The notes beneath the pieces are model-generated. The model was not told the origin of the DNA, did not search any database, and saw only the letters and a list, made by a program, of their open reading frames with translations. This document shows, one piece after another, positions 22,601 to 35,024 of a stretch of 64,000 nucleotides of DNA; position 1 is the first letter of the stretch; the number at the start of each line of letters is the position of its first letter. The DNA comes from Vanilla planifolia (lineage: Eukaryota; Streptophyta; Magnoliopsida; Asparagales; Orchidaceae). The stretch lies in contig CM043868.1 in NCBI GenBank assembly GCA_023846275.1, forward strand, positions 7,769,653 to 7,833,652, read 5' to 3'. Position numbers and translations under genes: made by a program.

Positions 22601-23690
22601 AAAATTTAGGGTTTAAAAATACCATATAATATTTCAAATAATAATAATATTTTTGGATTACTGAATTAGGGATCTTATGAATATCTTAGAAATACCTAGA
22701 TGTTAGATAGCAGTGATTTTACTTATTATCAATGTGCTAAGTAGAATAATTTTAGTGGGACATAGTCTTGGATGTAATGGACCTTAAGATTGAAACCCTC
22801 AAGCTAATGATAGAACATCTTGGAAAAAAGAGTTGATTTATTTGTTTTTGACTCATGTTAAAAAAGAAGCACTAGTTTATATGGCTGGAAGATAATGCTA
22901 GTTTATATTGTGATAGATCTTGACTTGGATTGCATGCACTTGGAGGTAATTTTAGATTTTAGCATGTCACTAAACATCATATTAGATACATCATGCATTC
23001 CTCTAGTAAGACTTGATAGTTTGGTTTCTTGTTACATGATGTATAATTATAATATGATATTGATATGATCTTGATTTATACTACTTATATATTATTATTA
23101 TTATTATTGTATATAATTTTTATAGTATGTCTTAAGGTTTCTTTATTAGGTTTTGGCTCCTCTTATTGTTTACCTAAAATGTTAGGGAGGTAAGAGATTT
23201 CATGGAATCTTATGATTAGGATAACTATTGATGACTTAGTGTTTCTAGTTATTTACTTTTGCTTAAAGATAAGATATTGATCCTTTCATTTAAGGATGTA
23301 ATAATTAGACTTTTATATTATATTAGACTTTATTGATGGATTCTAATTGTATTAAACTTTTTTGATAGACCTTATTGTTAGATACTTCATTATCATATAT
23401 GTTATTTCTTCATTGCTTTGGATTATGGATATTATAATTTTGTGCATATGGATTATTTGTACATTGCTTATTACATTGGTATCTTATATTCATCATTGTA
23501 GTTGGAAAGTCCTTAGCTTAAGATGAACCTGATTCGAAGTCATGTGGATGACTATCTAATAAGGGAGCTTTGATCATTTTGGGTAGTACAATGCAAGCAT
23601 AATGATCATATTGGTAGATCATAACTCTTATTTTAAAAAACAAAATTGGTTTAAAAGGTTGAATGTGACACTCCTTCTCTCTAACTCCCT
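19690..23690 (+). repeat. Long dispersed repeat, copy 1 (LTR-like)
   Basis: Collinear with 58440-58670 plus 60950-64000. Shared landmarks in order: 'ctagccaa.gta', 'tgatattggatgat.gtataatatgat', 'gtatgatataag', 'aattaaggtgcccta.atct', 'tttaatcctag/tttaatcttag', 'ttatatagaatg.tttg.taatta.cctaga', 'gcaaagtcctcta/gtaaagtcctcta', and 'gttgttggtag' against 'cttgttggtag'. No coding domain is visible. Length and the lack of genes suggest a very long LTR or a non-autonomous element. Ends are approximate. Confidence 0.6.
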
Positions 23691-24010
23691 TTCTTATTTT
23701 TTTCTTCCATTATTTTATTTTCCTTATTGAAAATTCCCTCAAGCTTGCTTCTATATCTTCTATTTCCTTCTAAAATTTCTTCTTATGTAGCTTCAACACT
23801 TAGCTTAAGCACACCATTGCTTAAATGTATTATATATATATATATTATACATTAATCCTCAAAATTAATTTCTTAATTCTTAACAATTCTATTTTAGATT
23901 AAATTATTAAAAACTAGGAATTAGAAAATTCCTTTTAATGAGTCCTTTTTAATGTTTTATGTGCCTTGACATTTGGTATGATCATCTCTTTCTTAAAACA
24001 TTTATACTAT
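23690..24010. other. AT-rich gap, nothing recognised
   Basis: T-rich sequence with a short (TA)n run near 23832-23846. No gene, and no clear repeat boundary. Confidence 0.4.
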
Positions 24011-24149
24011 GTCACATCATCAGAGTTGCCTCTTCATCCTTTGTGTTCTTGAAACTTTGTGAAGTTTAGCCAATTTGGTACTTATTAAGCCACTCCATTA
24101 TAAGAGATCACCAATTCTACCTATCTCATATATAACTTATAGAATATGT

Positions 24150-25000
24150 TAAATAAATACATTAGATAACTAATAAGTACTTAAAGTTTATTATCATTAA
24201 AATCACATATTACCTTTGGTTTGTGGTACTCTCTTTCAAGGTTGATTTTAGAGAAAATAGTTTCTCTTAACATTTAATTCAAGATATCATCAAGACATTA
24301 TACAAGAAAGTTATATTTTATTATAATATTGCTAAGGACATGATTATCTATACATATGTGTCATGTATCATCTTTCTTAAGTGCAAAAAGTGTTAAAACA
24401 ACACAAAAGCTAATACTCTCTATTATGAATACATTATCCTCTAACTTCTTTATTTACATGACAATTTAGTATGGTAATCAAACTAAGATAATAATGTGGA
24501 TGGATAAAGATGCCCTTGATATTAAGTTAATTACAAGATGAATATCAGATATTGACAAAAGAGAATCTAGAAGATCTTTAGAGAAAATATTATGAAAAGC
24601 ACTAGCTCTACTGAAGATGGGATAGTAAATAGGTTAGAACTAGACTCCTTAAAAACAGGAACCCATATGATTAGGCCATTAACCTAATTTCAAATTCTTA
24701 GAAAGTAATTACTTCAAGAATTTTCTCTTTTTCTTTCTTAGATGGTGTAGGTGGATATAGGTTTTATTTCATACAATGTAATACTTTTCCCCTAATATTA
24801 GAAATAATAAATGTTAGTTGCCTATTAAAGGTGGTATCTAGTTCAAACAACCAATGATGGCTAAGGATAATAAGCTCAACATCCATAGGAATAACACAAC
24901 ACTAAATCTAATTAAAATATGAGTCATGTTTAAAGGAGACTTAACATCTCTTTTTAATTGAGATAAATGTTTTATTAATCCTATGAAATTGTTAAGTTCA
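24150..25000 (-). pseudogene. gypsy/chromovirus protease and reverse transcriptase remnant
   Basis: Minus-strand frames, from high to low coordinates, show a protease-end block, CCVIPMDVELIILSHHWLFEL (canonical Cys-Asp-Val-Ile-Pro-Met-Asp ... Leu-Leu-Gly-Arg-Pro-Trp), then the RT N-terminal block (FHNIFSKDLL ... HLVINLISRASL), then KKD and CID-like RT positions down to about 24200. The order fits a Ty3/gypsy element read right to left. Many stops, no intact frame. Confidence 0.6.
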
Positions 25001-25333
25001 TGATAGAATCTTAATAAAAAAACACTACAAATTAGCTATCCATTGAAACCTTAACCAAAATGGATAGAAGACAAATAAATTCCAACAAAATCAAGACTTA
25101 AATTACTAAAACTTGTAAAAGAATACCCAGCTAAACTAAATGAAAAGTATACTGAAATGCTTAATACAAATCCTATTCTCCATTTTTTGATATAAAAGTT
25201 GGTATTAGATAATATATCATATAGGTTAATTAAAAGCCATGCATGTAATAAGTTTTAAGGCCAAGATTGCCCTAATATATTATATCAATAGTTGCCTAAT
25301 CTAGAACTTATGCCATAACTAAATCAGGGAATT

Positions 25334-26230
25334 TTGGCCAACAAGCATGTACAACATTACCAATACCCACAACGACCATGGAAAGATATAAGTATGGACT
25401 TTATATTAGGATTTATAAAAACCATTAGAAAGCATGATTCTGTATTTGTAATTTTTGATAGGTTTTTTAAAATGGCTCATTTCATACCCTACTATAATAC
25501 ATCAAATGCCTTCCATATCACAAAATATTTTCTCAATGAATTTGTGATACTACATGATTTACCATGAATAATTGTGCCACATTATGATGTTATATTTACT
25601 ACCTACTTTAAGAAAATACTTTGGCACTTAATAAGAATGAAACTTAAGTTTTCATTAGCTTATAATCCCTAACCAGATGGAAAAAAAATAGTCAACTAAT
25701 GCTTAAGCAACCTTCTTCGTATCTAGTTAAGGAACATATTCAACACGAGATATTTTATTACCATGCTTTGAATTTACTCACAATAATCTTATTAATCAAA
25801 CAATAGGCTTTTGTCCTTTTGAATTTTTTTGAAACTTATCCTCAGAGTTCTATTGATTTGATTCCCTTATCTCATGAATTCTATACTTTAGAGTTTATTA
25901 AATATTTTATTCATAATATGTTATCATTACACAGATATATTACTGAATAAATGAATAATAAAATATGTAAAATGACTAGTAGATGCTCATAAACAATCAA
26001 AAGAATTTGTTAAGGGTAACTATGTGATGATTTAAGTTAGGTCTTAGAGATTCTTACCAAGAGCCCTTAAGAACTTACATGCTCGTGGTGTTGGACCAAT
26101 TAAAATTATGAAAAAAATAGGTAACAATGCATATGTTTTAGATTTACTCAAACATTATGTAATTAGTGCCTTCTTTAATATTCAATATCTTATACTTATA
26201 ACAAACCACATGCAATACCTAATGAGCCTA
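25334..26230 (+). pseudogene. gypsy/chromovirus integrase remnant
   Basis: An uninterrupted 77-codon piece (25334-25567) carries the start of the integrase core: PQRPWKDISMDFILGF, then HDSVFVIFDRFFKMAHFIPY, then HITKYFLNEFVILHDLP. This matches the gypsy pattern Pro-Trp-Xaa-Asp-Xaa-Ser-Met-Asp-Phe ... Asp-Arg-Phe-Ser-Lys-Met-Ala-His-Phe. Downstream broken frames keep FSLAYNP, NLLR, and the C-terminal block HARGVGPIKIMKKIGNNAYV. Later stops and frameshifts make it a pseudogene. Confidence 0.8.
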
Positions 26231-26289
26231 TAAAGCCCTCACCATCATTATTAATTGAATCTATCTAATGAATACCTTTAATTTCATCT

Positions 26290-26470
26290 TGTGAGTTAGG
26301 AGAGAAGTGGAGAAAATCTTAGAATATCAAAATAGTTTTTACATAGGATCAAGTACAATAAAGATTTTTGGTACATTGGCGAGGATGTCCTATTTTGATA
26401 GCACTTGGAATACTAATAAGGATCTTATCACCTAAACCCAAAGATGTTAGAGTAATATTAGAGAATTCAT
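26290..26470 (+). pseudogene. Possible chromodomain remnant after integrase
   Basis: Mixed frames read VEKILEYQNSF, then FLVHWRGCP and STWNTNKDL, in the order of the chromodomain found at the C-terminus of chromoviral integrases (… Tyr-Leu-Val-Lys-Trp-Lys-Gly … Thr-Trp-Glu-Pro …). Frameshifted. Its place right after the integrase C-terminus supports the call. Confidence 0.45.
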
Positions 26471-27840
26471 CCTAGCTTTATGGAGTTGAACTTTTTCTCA
26501 TCTAGTGAGAATGATGTAGTAGTATCCTATATATCATGTAAAGGTTTCACTTTGAGGTGTACTAGTCCTATTTAGACTCCAAATCTTACTAGGATTGATT
26601 CATCTACTCTTCATTAGTTTCTACTATCACTACCATTGGTTGCATCGATTATAGTCAACCCTCTATTTATTGTATATCTCAAATTATTTTCTATTAATTC
26701 ATCAAGTTATTTGTATATGCACTTCATTTTAAGTTGTTTGGAGGCCAGCTGGTAGTTTTTTAAAGTTTTATCACTACAAAAATTCATCTATTTTGAATTA
26801 AAATTAAGTTTTTTGGGTTATGACCACTATTAGTCATCATCTATTATCACTGTCACCACCACTCTATTGGGTTTTGACTCATGAAATCATGTCAATCCAC
26901 TCAACTTGTTATCTACTATGACTCTCGACCACCCCCAATCCACAAAGTCACACTGACCCATCAAACTACACTAATATGTTAAGACCTAAGCTACTCTACA
27001 AACCAGACTTGAGGCATTGCTTCTTCGCCATGCCATCGTAAATGAGTCATCAACCAACCTTGCCACTTGTTATATAAATACCTAAATTTCATAAGCTATC
27101 TATGAACTATTTATTGCATTTAATTTTTTAATTTTCAAGCAATTTTTAGTAGAATTTAAAATATATATTTTAAAACTTTGTGATAACTTTGAAATTTTTA
27201 AATATCCTTTAAAATTTTAAAAAATGATCCTTAGTATTACCAAGCATCATTTTTTATTTTTAGGTTGACAAATTATCATTGTACTTTTGAGGTCATTATA
27301 AATAGGGATGCTCACCATACTATAAGTAATAAGATTTAATTTAAGTAATGAATTGCTATCACAAAGCTTGGTTAATACTAGCATATCATATGTAATTAAT
27401 CCAATAAAAATGATTCCATATATTCCCTGGGAAGGTGAGCAAGAAACTTAAAAAGAGAAAATCCAACCCATTATCAAACATTCACAAGAGCATTAAATCT
27501 CTAAGAAAGTGCTTAACCCTATCATCTATATTTTGTATTTTTGAAAAAAAATTAATCAATGCATTCAACTCTCTAGCTTATGTAAGTGAACATGTGAATT
27601 TCTTTTTTTGTATTCTAAGTATGAGTTACTAAACTATTTTTTTTTAAATTGAGATCACTCACATTAAGGATTAGTATAAGTCTTCAGTTTCTAAGAAAGT
27701 TCTTATTTGTCTAGTGATTTTAAAATTTCTAATTCTATGCCTATACCCTTGGGTAAGTTCTTGTACTTATATTTTTCTTGAACCTAAGTATTTCATAATT
27801 AATAATGAACCAAAGATAGATTTTAATATACCATCTTATA
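26471..27840. other. No gene recognised
   Basis: AT-rich sequence; a slightly GC-richer patch at 26820-27060 reads nothing familiar. The 65-codon open frame at 27435-27632 is Lys/Ser-rich at its start and has no family resemblance. Confidence 0.4.
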
Positions 27841-27849
27841 TCAATTTAT

Positions 27850-28590
27850 AATCCTCACTAATGTACTAAAAACCTTTTGGTGGGACAGATTTACTCGATA
27901 AAGATAGTGAAGGCTCAAAAGGCTTACTAGGTATTGGATGTGTCTCCTTATAAGGTATAAGATCCTGAATATTAAAGATAATACTTATTCAATATTAATT
28001 GAGTAAATCCAAAACATACATGTTGCTAGTTTCTTCATAATTCTAAATGGTTCAAATTCCATGACATGTAATTTCCTAAGATTCTTGGTGAGGATCTCTC
28101 GAACTTAGCATAGATCATCACATAATCAACATTAAAAAATTGTCTGGGTTGACTATAAGCATATGCTAGTTATTTATATATTTTACTATTTAAATTAATT
28201 TATTCATTAATATGTTTGTGTAATGACAAAATATGATAAACAAAAAACTTAATAGAGTTAAAAATACAAAAATCATTAAGTAAGGTAATCAAATCAATAA
28301 GACTCTGAGGTTAATTTCTAAAATAGATTTCAAAAGGCGTCCAATCTATTGTTCCATTAATAGAATTATTGTAAGAAAATTAAAAGCATGGAAATAAAAG
28401 ATCCCAAGTTGACACATATTCTCCAATTAGCCTATAAAGAAGGTTGCCTAAGCTTCAGTTGACTACTTTTAGTTGTTTGTCTTTATAGGAATAATAAGTT
28501 GATGAAAACTTAAGTTTCATTTCCATTAAGTGCTAAAGTGTTTTCCAGAAGTAGCTGATAAATCTGACATCATGATGTAACATAATTATT
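27850..28590 (-). pseudogene. gypsy/chromovirus integrase remnant, opposite orientation
   Basis: Minus-strand frames read LLENTLALNGNE, LLYRLIGEYVSTWDLLFPCF, FSYNNSINGTIDWTPFEI, then further down EFEPFRIMKKLATC. They parallel the integrase core end and C-terminus (Asn-Leu-Leu-Arg ... Tyr-Asn-Asn-Ser-Xaa-Asn-Xaa-Ser ... Pro-Phe-Glu-Ile ... Pro-Phe-Lys-Ile-Met-Lys-Lys). It is similar in type to the plus-strand copy at 25334-26230 but inverted relative to it. Broken by stops. Confidence 0.65.
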
Positions 28591-28739
28591 CATTGTAAAT
28601 CATGCATTACTTTTCTTTCTTTTTTATATTCAACTTTATTTATTATTTCTTTGTTTCTTTTTTCTTTTCACATATTCATTCTTTCTCTAAGCTCAAATTC
28701 TTTTTATTACCTCTATCTTAACTCCTAAATGATCCTTTA

Positions 28740-29180
28740 TAATATCTCATCACCACAAGCATTATCACTTTAACATGTTAAAAGCCTAATCTTTGGGTGC
28801 CCAAGATACTAAGTCAAGTATCTCATCATCACTAATCTCACCTCCTTGATGCTAACATCCTATGCTAACTTAAAAATTAGGTGTTCTAATATGTTGATGT
28901 CTCATCTTTGGATGCCTATGATAATAAGAAGTAAGACATCTCATTATCACTAGTCTCATGTCATAATCCTACATCTTATGTTAACAAGAAAACAATGTGC
29001 TTTAATAAGTATCCACGACATCAACAAAGATTGTATCTCGTCATCGCTAGCCCTCACCCCTTAATGCTAACATTCTATGATGACAAGAAAATCAAGTACT
29101 TTAAAATGCCAAAGCCTCATCACTAGGTGCTCATGACACAAAGATTTAAAGTATCTCATCATCACTAGTAGAGACCTCTA
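28740..29180. repeat. Degenerate tandem array, unit about 110 bp
   Basis: Recurring phrase 'tctcatcatcactagt/aatctca', each followed by 'catgctaacatcctatg/acattctatg' and 'gacaagaaaa...tgtgcttta', then 'atgtctcatc'. About four units; spacing is irregular and the units are diverged. Confidence 0.5.
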
Positions 29181-29396
29181 ACATTCCATGACCTTATCTC
29201 CAAGTATGACAACACTAAAGGTACTGTATAGCACATCTATTAGGTCACTATTAGATAAGATCAAAGAGTAGAAATCTCTTTCTCAAACTATAACAACATA
29301 TTTTCCTTTCTTTCTTCTATTTTTGTTTCTTTTTTTCTCTAATAATATGTTCATACTAATAACTTTTTATGTCCATACATATAAGTCATACTTTTG

Positions 29397-29402
<6 letters not shown>

Positions 29403-29458
<56 letters not shown>
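29403..29458. repeat. (TA)n microsatellite
   Basis: About 28 uninterrupted TA dinucleotides. Confidence 0.95.
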
Positions 29459-29461
<3 letters not shown>

Positions 29462-31130
29462 ATCAATAGCCATTCAATGCTATAATAAAATTGAAATATA
29501 TGTAGGTAATATTATGTCATAAAAATGCTCACATCCTCATATATTTCATAATACTAAATAAGAATTTTTAATAATCTACTTATATTATAATAATTTAATT
29601 CACTTATTTGATGGTTCTTAATAGACTCTTTCATAATCTTTCATTTTTTTATTATTTCTCATTTTTTATACATTTCTTATATTAATTGAAAGTCAATTTT
29701 TATTTTTTAATTTATAAAAATTATTTGTAAAAACTATTTCAAATAATTCATTAATATACTATAAAGTTCTTTAATTCTACCTGTAGATCATATAATATGA
29801 TCTTCTTTATTGTATTGCATAATCTAGGCCCAGCATTAGTCAAACAAAGGATGGTACACTCAATGTCTATTACACCTATCATGAATTAATAGTACATGTT
29901 TGATCCACCTTTTATATATGTAAAATTCATAGCAGGTTTACAAGAGATCAAACATACAATTTAAATTAAGCTTTTTATAAGTTGATTGTAAAAGCATAAC
30001 ACCATTTCATAGTTGTACTATCCATTTTTAATAACTAATCATATTAGTATAATCTACATATCGTATTAGTATTGTGATATTCCAATAACCTTTTTCACAC
30101 TTAGGCAAAAAGCTTTTGTTGGACCCTTTACATAGATCATACTAAAAACTTAGTAATCATCTTTGTATGATCACTGCGGCAAAAAATTGCAACAACATTT
30201 AACTATATAGTTTTCCAACCAAACTCACTTGTAACCATTTCATTTCATTCCAAGTGATTAAAATTAGTTTTTTACATAGATTTGAGGGAGATCTTACCTT
30301 ATCATGTGATTCCCACAAGCCAAAATTTGTAACCCCATTCTTTTCCTCCACCTTTCCTTTATCTCTTAACCTCCTCAAATCTCTTTAAAATAATATAAGA
30401 GATTCTTTTGGATCTCACCTTCTTATTCCTCTCTACCACTCACCTCCCTTTCTTCTCACTTTCTCTTACAACTACCAAGCACTATAAATGATTTTGACAC
30501 AAGAATACAAACTCGTCCTCTTATTAAATAAAATAATTAAATTATATGTTAATTTCTTTATTTTGTTAGAGTTTTCATTAAAAATTTTCTAAAAATGACC
30601 TCTAAAAATATAAACTATATACCTATAGATTCTTTACAATAAGACCTTTGCAATTGTATGGTCAAATATAGGATCCAACCACTATTCTTTTAGAACATAT
30701 TTAGAGGCACTAATGCCAAAATGTTTTGGGTTATGAATCTAAACTGTACATATCTAATATTTAAAACTTTTTTGGAAGAATTTTTAAGGGTGCTTATGTT
30801 AGTTATTTTAATTAGAACATAAAAAACATCCAATATATATTTATTAAGTAAATGTTATAGAATAAAGCACCTAGAACATATAACATACACTAAATAAGAC
30901 CATCCACCTTACTCCTTGCTCGGTTCCTTTCCTTTAGCCAAATATCGTGTGATTGTCAATTAACAATATCATAATATACTTTTCAAACTAATAAAATAAA
31001 TTATATTTTTGAATATATTATTTTAAGAAGATTATTATCTCCTTTAAGTTGAAAAAATTTGTTATCTCCAATGTAATCAAGTTGTAAAATATTTATATTA
31101 TACTATATGATTAACGACAAAAATCCCGCA

Positions 31131-31255
31131 TGTTGGAGACCAACTTAATCACATCAAGTGATGGATTGTTTATTTAGTATGGTCAATTGAAAAATAATCC
31201 CTATCAACTTGAATAAATGATTTAATTAAGTTGCAAGAGTTCAAAACATCCAACA
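31131..31255 (+). repeat. Short LTR-like unit (TRIM or Copia type)
   Basis: A 125-bp segment begins TGTTGGAGACC and ends CATCCAACA, giving inverted ends TGTTGG/CCAACA, and is followed by atggtatcc, which resembles the tRNA-Met primer-binding sequence TGGTATC. That is how a short 5' LTR looks in terminal-repeat retrotransposons in miniature. I found no second copy downstream, so it is a solo or truncated remnant. Confidence 0.5.
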
Positions 31256-34200
31256 ATGGTATCCTTTTTACTTAGATTTGTTTTAACTCACTTGAAAATT
31301 CATGAATTAGTAATTTTTATATTAGAATCTAATGTAATATAATTTCCATGGGTGAAAATTTTTAAATGACATTACTATTAGGTTTGATGAGGATCAATTA
31401 CCATAAGAAGGTGATGAATTATCAATTAAATAAAATGCTAAACAACTAGGCTATAACAAAACTTCCTAAGTCTTTTTAAAACAATTAGAAAAATAGTTGA
31501 TATAATACTAAGTCAAGTGAAAAGAATAAAGTATCTAGTAAATGAAGAATTCAAATAAATTGTTAGATGGTTTAGCCTAACTTAAACTTAAATTTACTTA
31601 GTTAATCTAAATAGTCTTACTAAGCTACTCTTTTTCATCGTAGCTAGTTGGGGTAAACCAATTATAATAATGCTGCTGTTATGAGACATTAAAAGTAATA
31701 TAATAGTTTTAATTAGTACAAATAAAATATAACTCTTACATAATGACATATAAAAAGAGTCAACACCTTTAAACCTTTAAAATAATAATAACACTAATTT
31801 AGAAGTGTATAAGATGTTACTAGTATGATCCACACAAGAAATGATGCACAAATATGAAATATTAATTGTTGTAAGCAAGCAAAAACTCTACTTATACAAA
31901 TGTAAGTTCACATTATGCTTCTTACTTTGGATTTAAAACATGTTTCATCACCTTATTTTTTTATAAATCTACTCATATTTACACTAATGTGAGTCCTAAA
32001 GCAAGTTATGAAACTTGCAAATGACTAATTAAGATTTTCAAAGATATTTAAAATTGTTCATTATGTTTTTAAATTTTGTTTGAATTAGTATGCACCAATA
32101 ATCATATTAAGATAATAAAGATAAAATTATGATAAGTGTAATCATTTAATGATACAACAGTGTAATTTGTCTCAAAATTACTTATTATATAAGTACAAGA
32201 AGTGTCTTTAGAATATATGATGCAATTCTTAATATATAGTTTAAGTTTAATATACATTATACCAAGTAATCACAATGATCATATTAGTACAATACAACTC
32301 ATCTTATAGCTTTAATGGATTGTACAAGCACAATAGTGGATCACCATCATACAATAATTATTTTTACTAAGAGTCAAGCTCTTAAAAAATATTAAATAAT
32401 ATTTAATTAAACTTAAAAAGATAGTCAAACATGTACGATAAACTTATCATGGTAGTACAACTGCTTTATATCAGATTTAGTTCTAAATCTTTTGTAGGAA
32501 TGTAACATACATGTGTGAAATTAGGATTTTTATCGTATGTCAGTATAAACTGATGATATTAATGTTTATCAAATGATTATTGTACTTATATGATACATAT
32601 TTATTTCTTAAATAGTTTAATTTATCTATGATGAAAAATATCATATGGATATGATACTTTATTTTGTATTATAAATGTACCCATTATAAATACATAGAAT
32701 AGAACTTAGTGATTGCATGAAGACTATTGACATACGACCAAGATACAAGATCATGATAAGTCTTATTGGTATGAGATATTACTTATACATGTTCAACTAT
32801 AACTAAGCTTATATATGACCTATTTTGAAAGAAAATAGATTATATATTCATACAAAGGAAGCTTCATTCTCATACAATGTTGGTAATGACTCAAATCTCA
32901 AAACATAATAATGCATGTATAAGATTGATACATTGTACAATCAAGATTGTGCTCTAATTTTAAGTTCAGATGATAATCACATCTGTATGATGAACTAATC
33001 ATATCTATAAACAAACTCAAATTTTAACTATAGTTTTAATCCTAAATGCTAATCACATAAGTATAATATTAGGCACCACATCATATGAGCATTAAATATA
33101 AAAGAAAATGTCTTATTTTAAGTTTGATTTTATTATCTTGAGGCTTGGATTTAGTTTATAACTATTTGTAATGATATTATTAATATATTAAATTTAAAAG
33201 ACTTAATAAGCTAAAAAAACATGATTTGTCAATGTAATATTTGCAAGAATTGAAATGATTAATACATGTCACTTTTGTAAAGGATAAATATTTCACATTC
33301 TTACCTAAGTAATATAAGTAATGTCTAACTCCATGTAGATTAACCACATCGTGTAAAGATTTTCTTTACAACTTTATGTTTTACAAGTTGAGCCAATCAA
33401 GAGAAGAGTCTTATAAGTTTATCTAATACCAAGTGCATATTCTTTACTCCATATAACATTCACTATCTTCATAATCTAAAACTACATATATACAAAGCTT
33501 CAAATATTTATTAGTAACCAAAAACTTGGTATTATGTCATCATCCTTGATAATATAATTTATTACAACCAATATAACAAAAGAAAAATAGAAAAAATAAC
33601 TCAAATCCCTTAAACTCTTTTATAATTCTTCTCTTTTTCTTTGATCTTTGATCCACCTTTTCACTCTCTCTCTCTCTCTCTCTTTTAATTTCCTACTCAC
33701 TCAAATCCTATTAATTGATTACCATCTCCCCTTCACATCTAATTAACTTTGACCCTTTACCCATTTCTAAACATGCTTTGATTTTAGCAGAACTAACATA
33801 CATGAATTTGTCATCGAGATTTTTTCAAGAATTACTTTATGTCAAGATGTTCTAAGAACTTCACTTATCTACTAATTGGATTGTCTTGTAAATTTTTTAG
33901 AGCATTGAAGGAGCCTTAAGAACCATGCTTCAAATTTGGTTCAAATTTTCAAGGCTAATTCAATTCTCTCGAGACTTAAGAATAACATCTCTTAAGTGCT
34001 AGAAAGGGTGATTTTAAAGTTCTTCAAGACTGTTTACCTCCGTTTTATGGCTTGTGAGTTATCCATCTTCCTTGAAGTCTTTGGATTGATCTTTATTTGA
34101 TTTATTTAAGAAGAACTTACATTTGAGTTGCTATCTTCTTCTCTCCTTAACACTTCCATGATAAGTCCCTAATCCCCTTGAGTCATCCAAAACAAAGTTC

Positions 34201-35020
34201 TTGGTAAGATAAGGATGTTATCTAATTATCTTATTAGTAAAGTTGAACAATTAAGGCATGTACTAGATAAGCAATTAGTTTGAACATGGCATAATTACTA
34301 AGATTTTATGATCAAATGGAGAAATCATCTCTCTTCGTAAGAATAAATATCCTGATCTAAATTACAAAAGTTGGCACCATATCATCTTGAGAACTATTTC
34401 AACACTCCATACCTTAATTACATTGAATATTCTTCAACCCATAAAAATTGATGAGAATAGAAGTGTATGTATATGTTATGTTTTTACTCATTAATCTGAT
34501 ACTCATCAAGACCTCATTAATGTTTGAGTTCTCTAGCACTCGAATGCTTGGTAAATTAACTCTAACTCAATGCCTCTTCTGCTATCTTCTTAAAATGCTC
34601 TCGAGACATCCACCAATTAGAATGTCCTTAGTGATCTTCTCCTCCACTCGAGAAATCTTTCTCAAGACTTCTTGAAATGTCTTTATTCCATAAGAACTTA
34701 ACCTTTAAATTTCTTAAATTTTCTCGAGACTTTGTCCCACTTGGCATCATCTTACCAAGATTTCTAACATTAATATTTTACTTAAATTTGGGTGACATCT
34801 TAATGTCAATTTTGAGTTAGAAGATTATAGTTTTTAATAATATTATTAAAAAAATATTTATATGCCTAATATCAAATACATACAAAATTATTTATATAAT
34901 ATCTTTTACTCAAATATTATGTGTGCAACGTTTATTAGATAATAGTTTACTAAAATGTTATTCTAACACAAATATAAAATCATAATTAACATTTATTTTA
35001 AATATAATCCAATTAGTAAT
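31256..35020. other. No gene recognised
   Basis: AT-rich sequence. A (TC)n run is at 33663-33684. Between 33900 and 34740 the phrase 'ctcgaga' recurs (33968, 34601, 34649, 34721), possibly part of an unidentified repeat. The open frame at 34448-34675 (75 codons, hydrophobic start) resembles nothing I know. Confidence 0.4.
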
Positions 35021-35024
35021 TACT

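Larger units (their letters stand above)
28600..31130. other. AT-rich region with a long (TA)n run, no gene recognised
   Basis: 28740-29220 contains repeated 'catctcatcatcactag' phrases spaced roughly 100-130 bp apart (near 28820, 28940, 29035, 29155), suggesting an old degenerate tandem array. (TA)n occupies 29403-29458. The rest shows no coding or RNA signal. Confidence 0.45.

Noticed and set aside
28740-29180. CRISPR-like spaced repeat
   Set aside because: Units are diverged, the spacing is irregular, and the DNA is plant nuclear; it is an old tandem array.
34448-34675. 75-codon frame with a hydrophobic N-terminus
   Set aside because: No homology that I recognise and no splice or promoter context.
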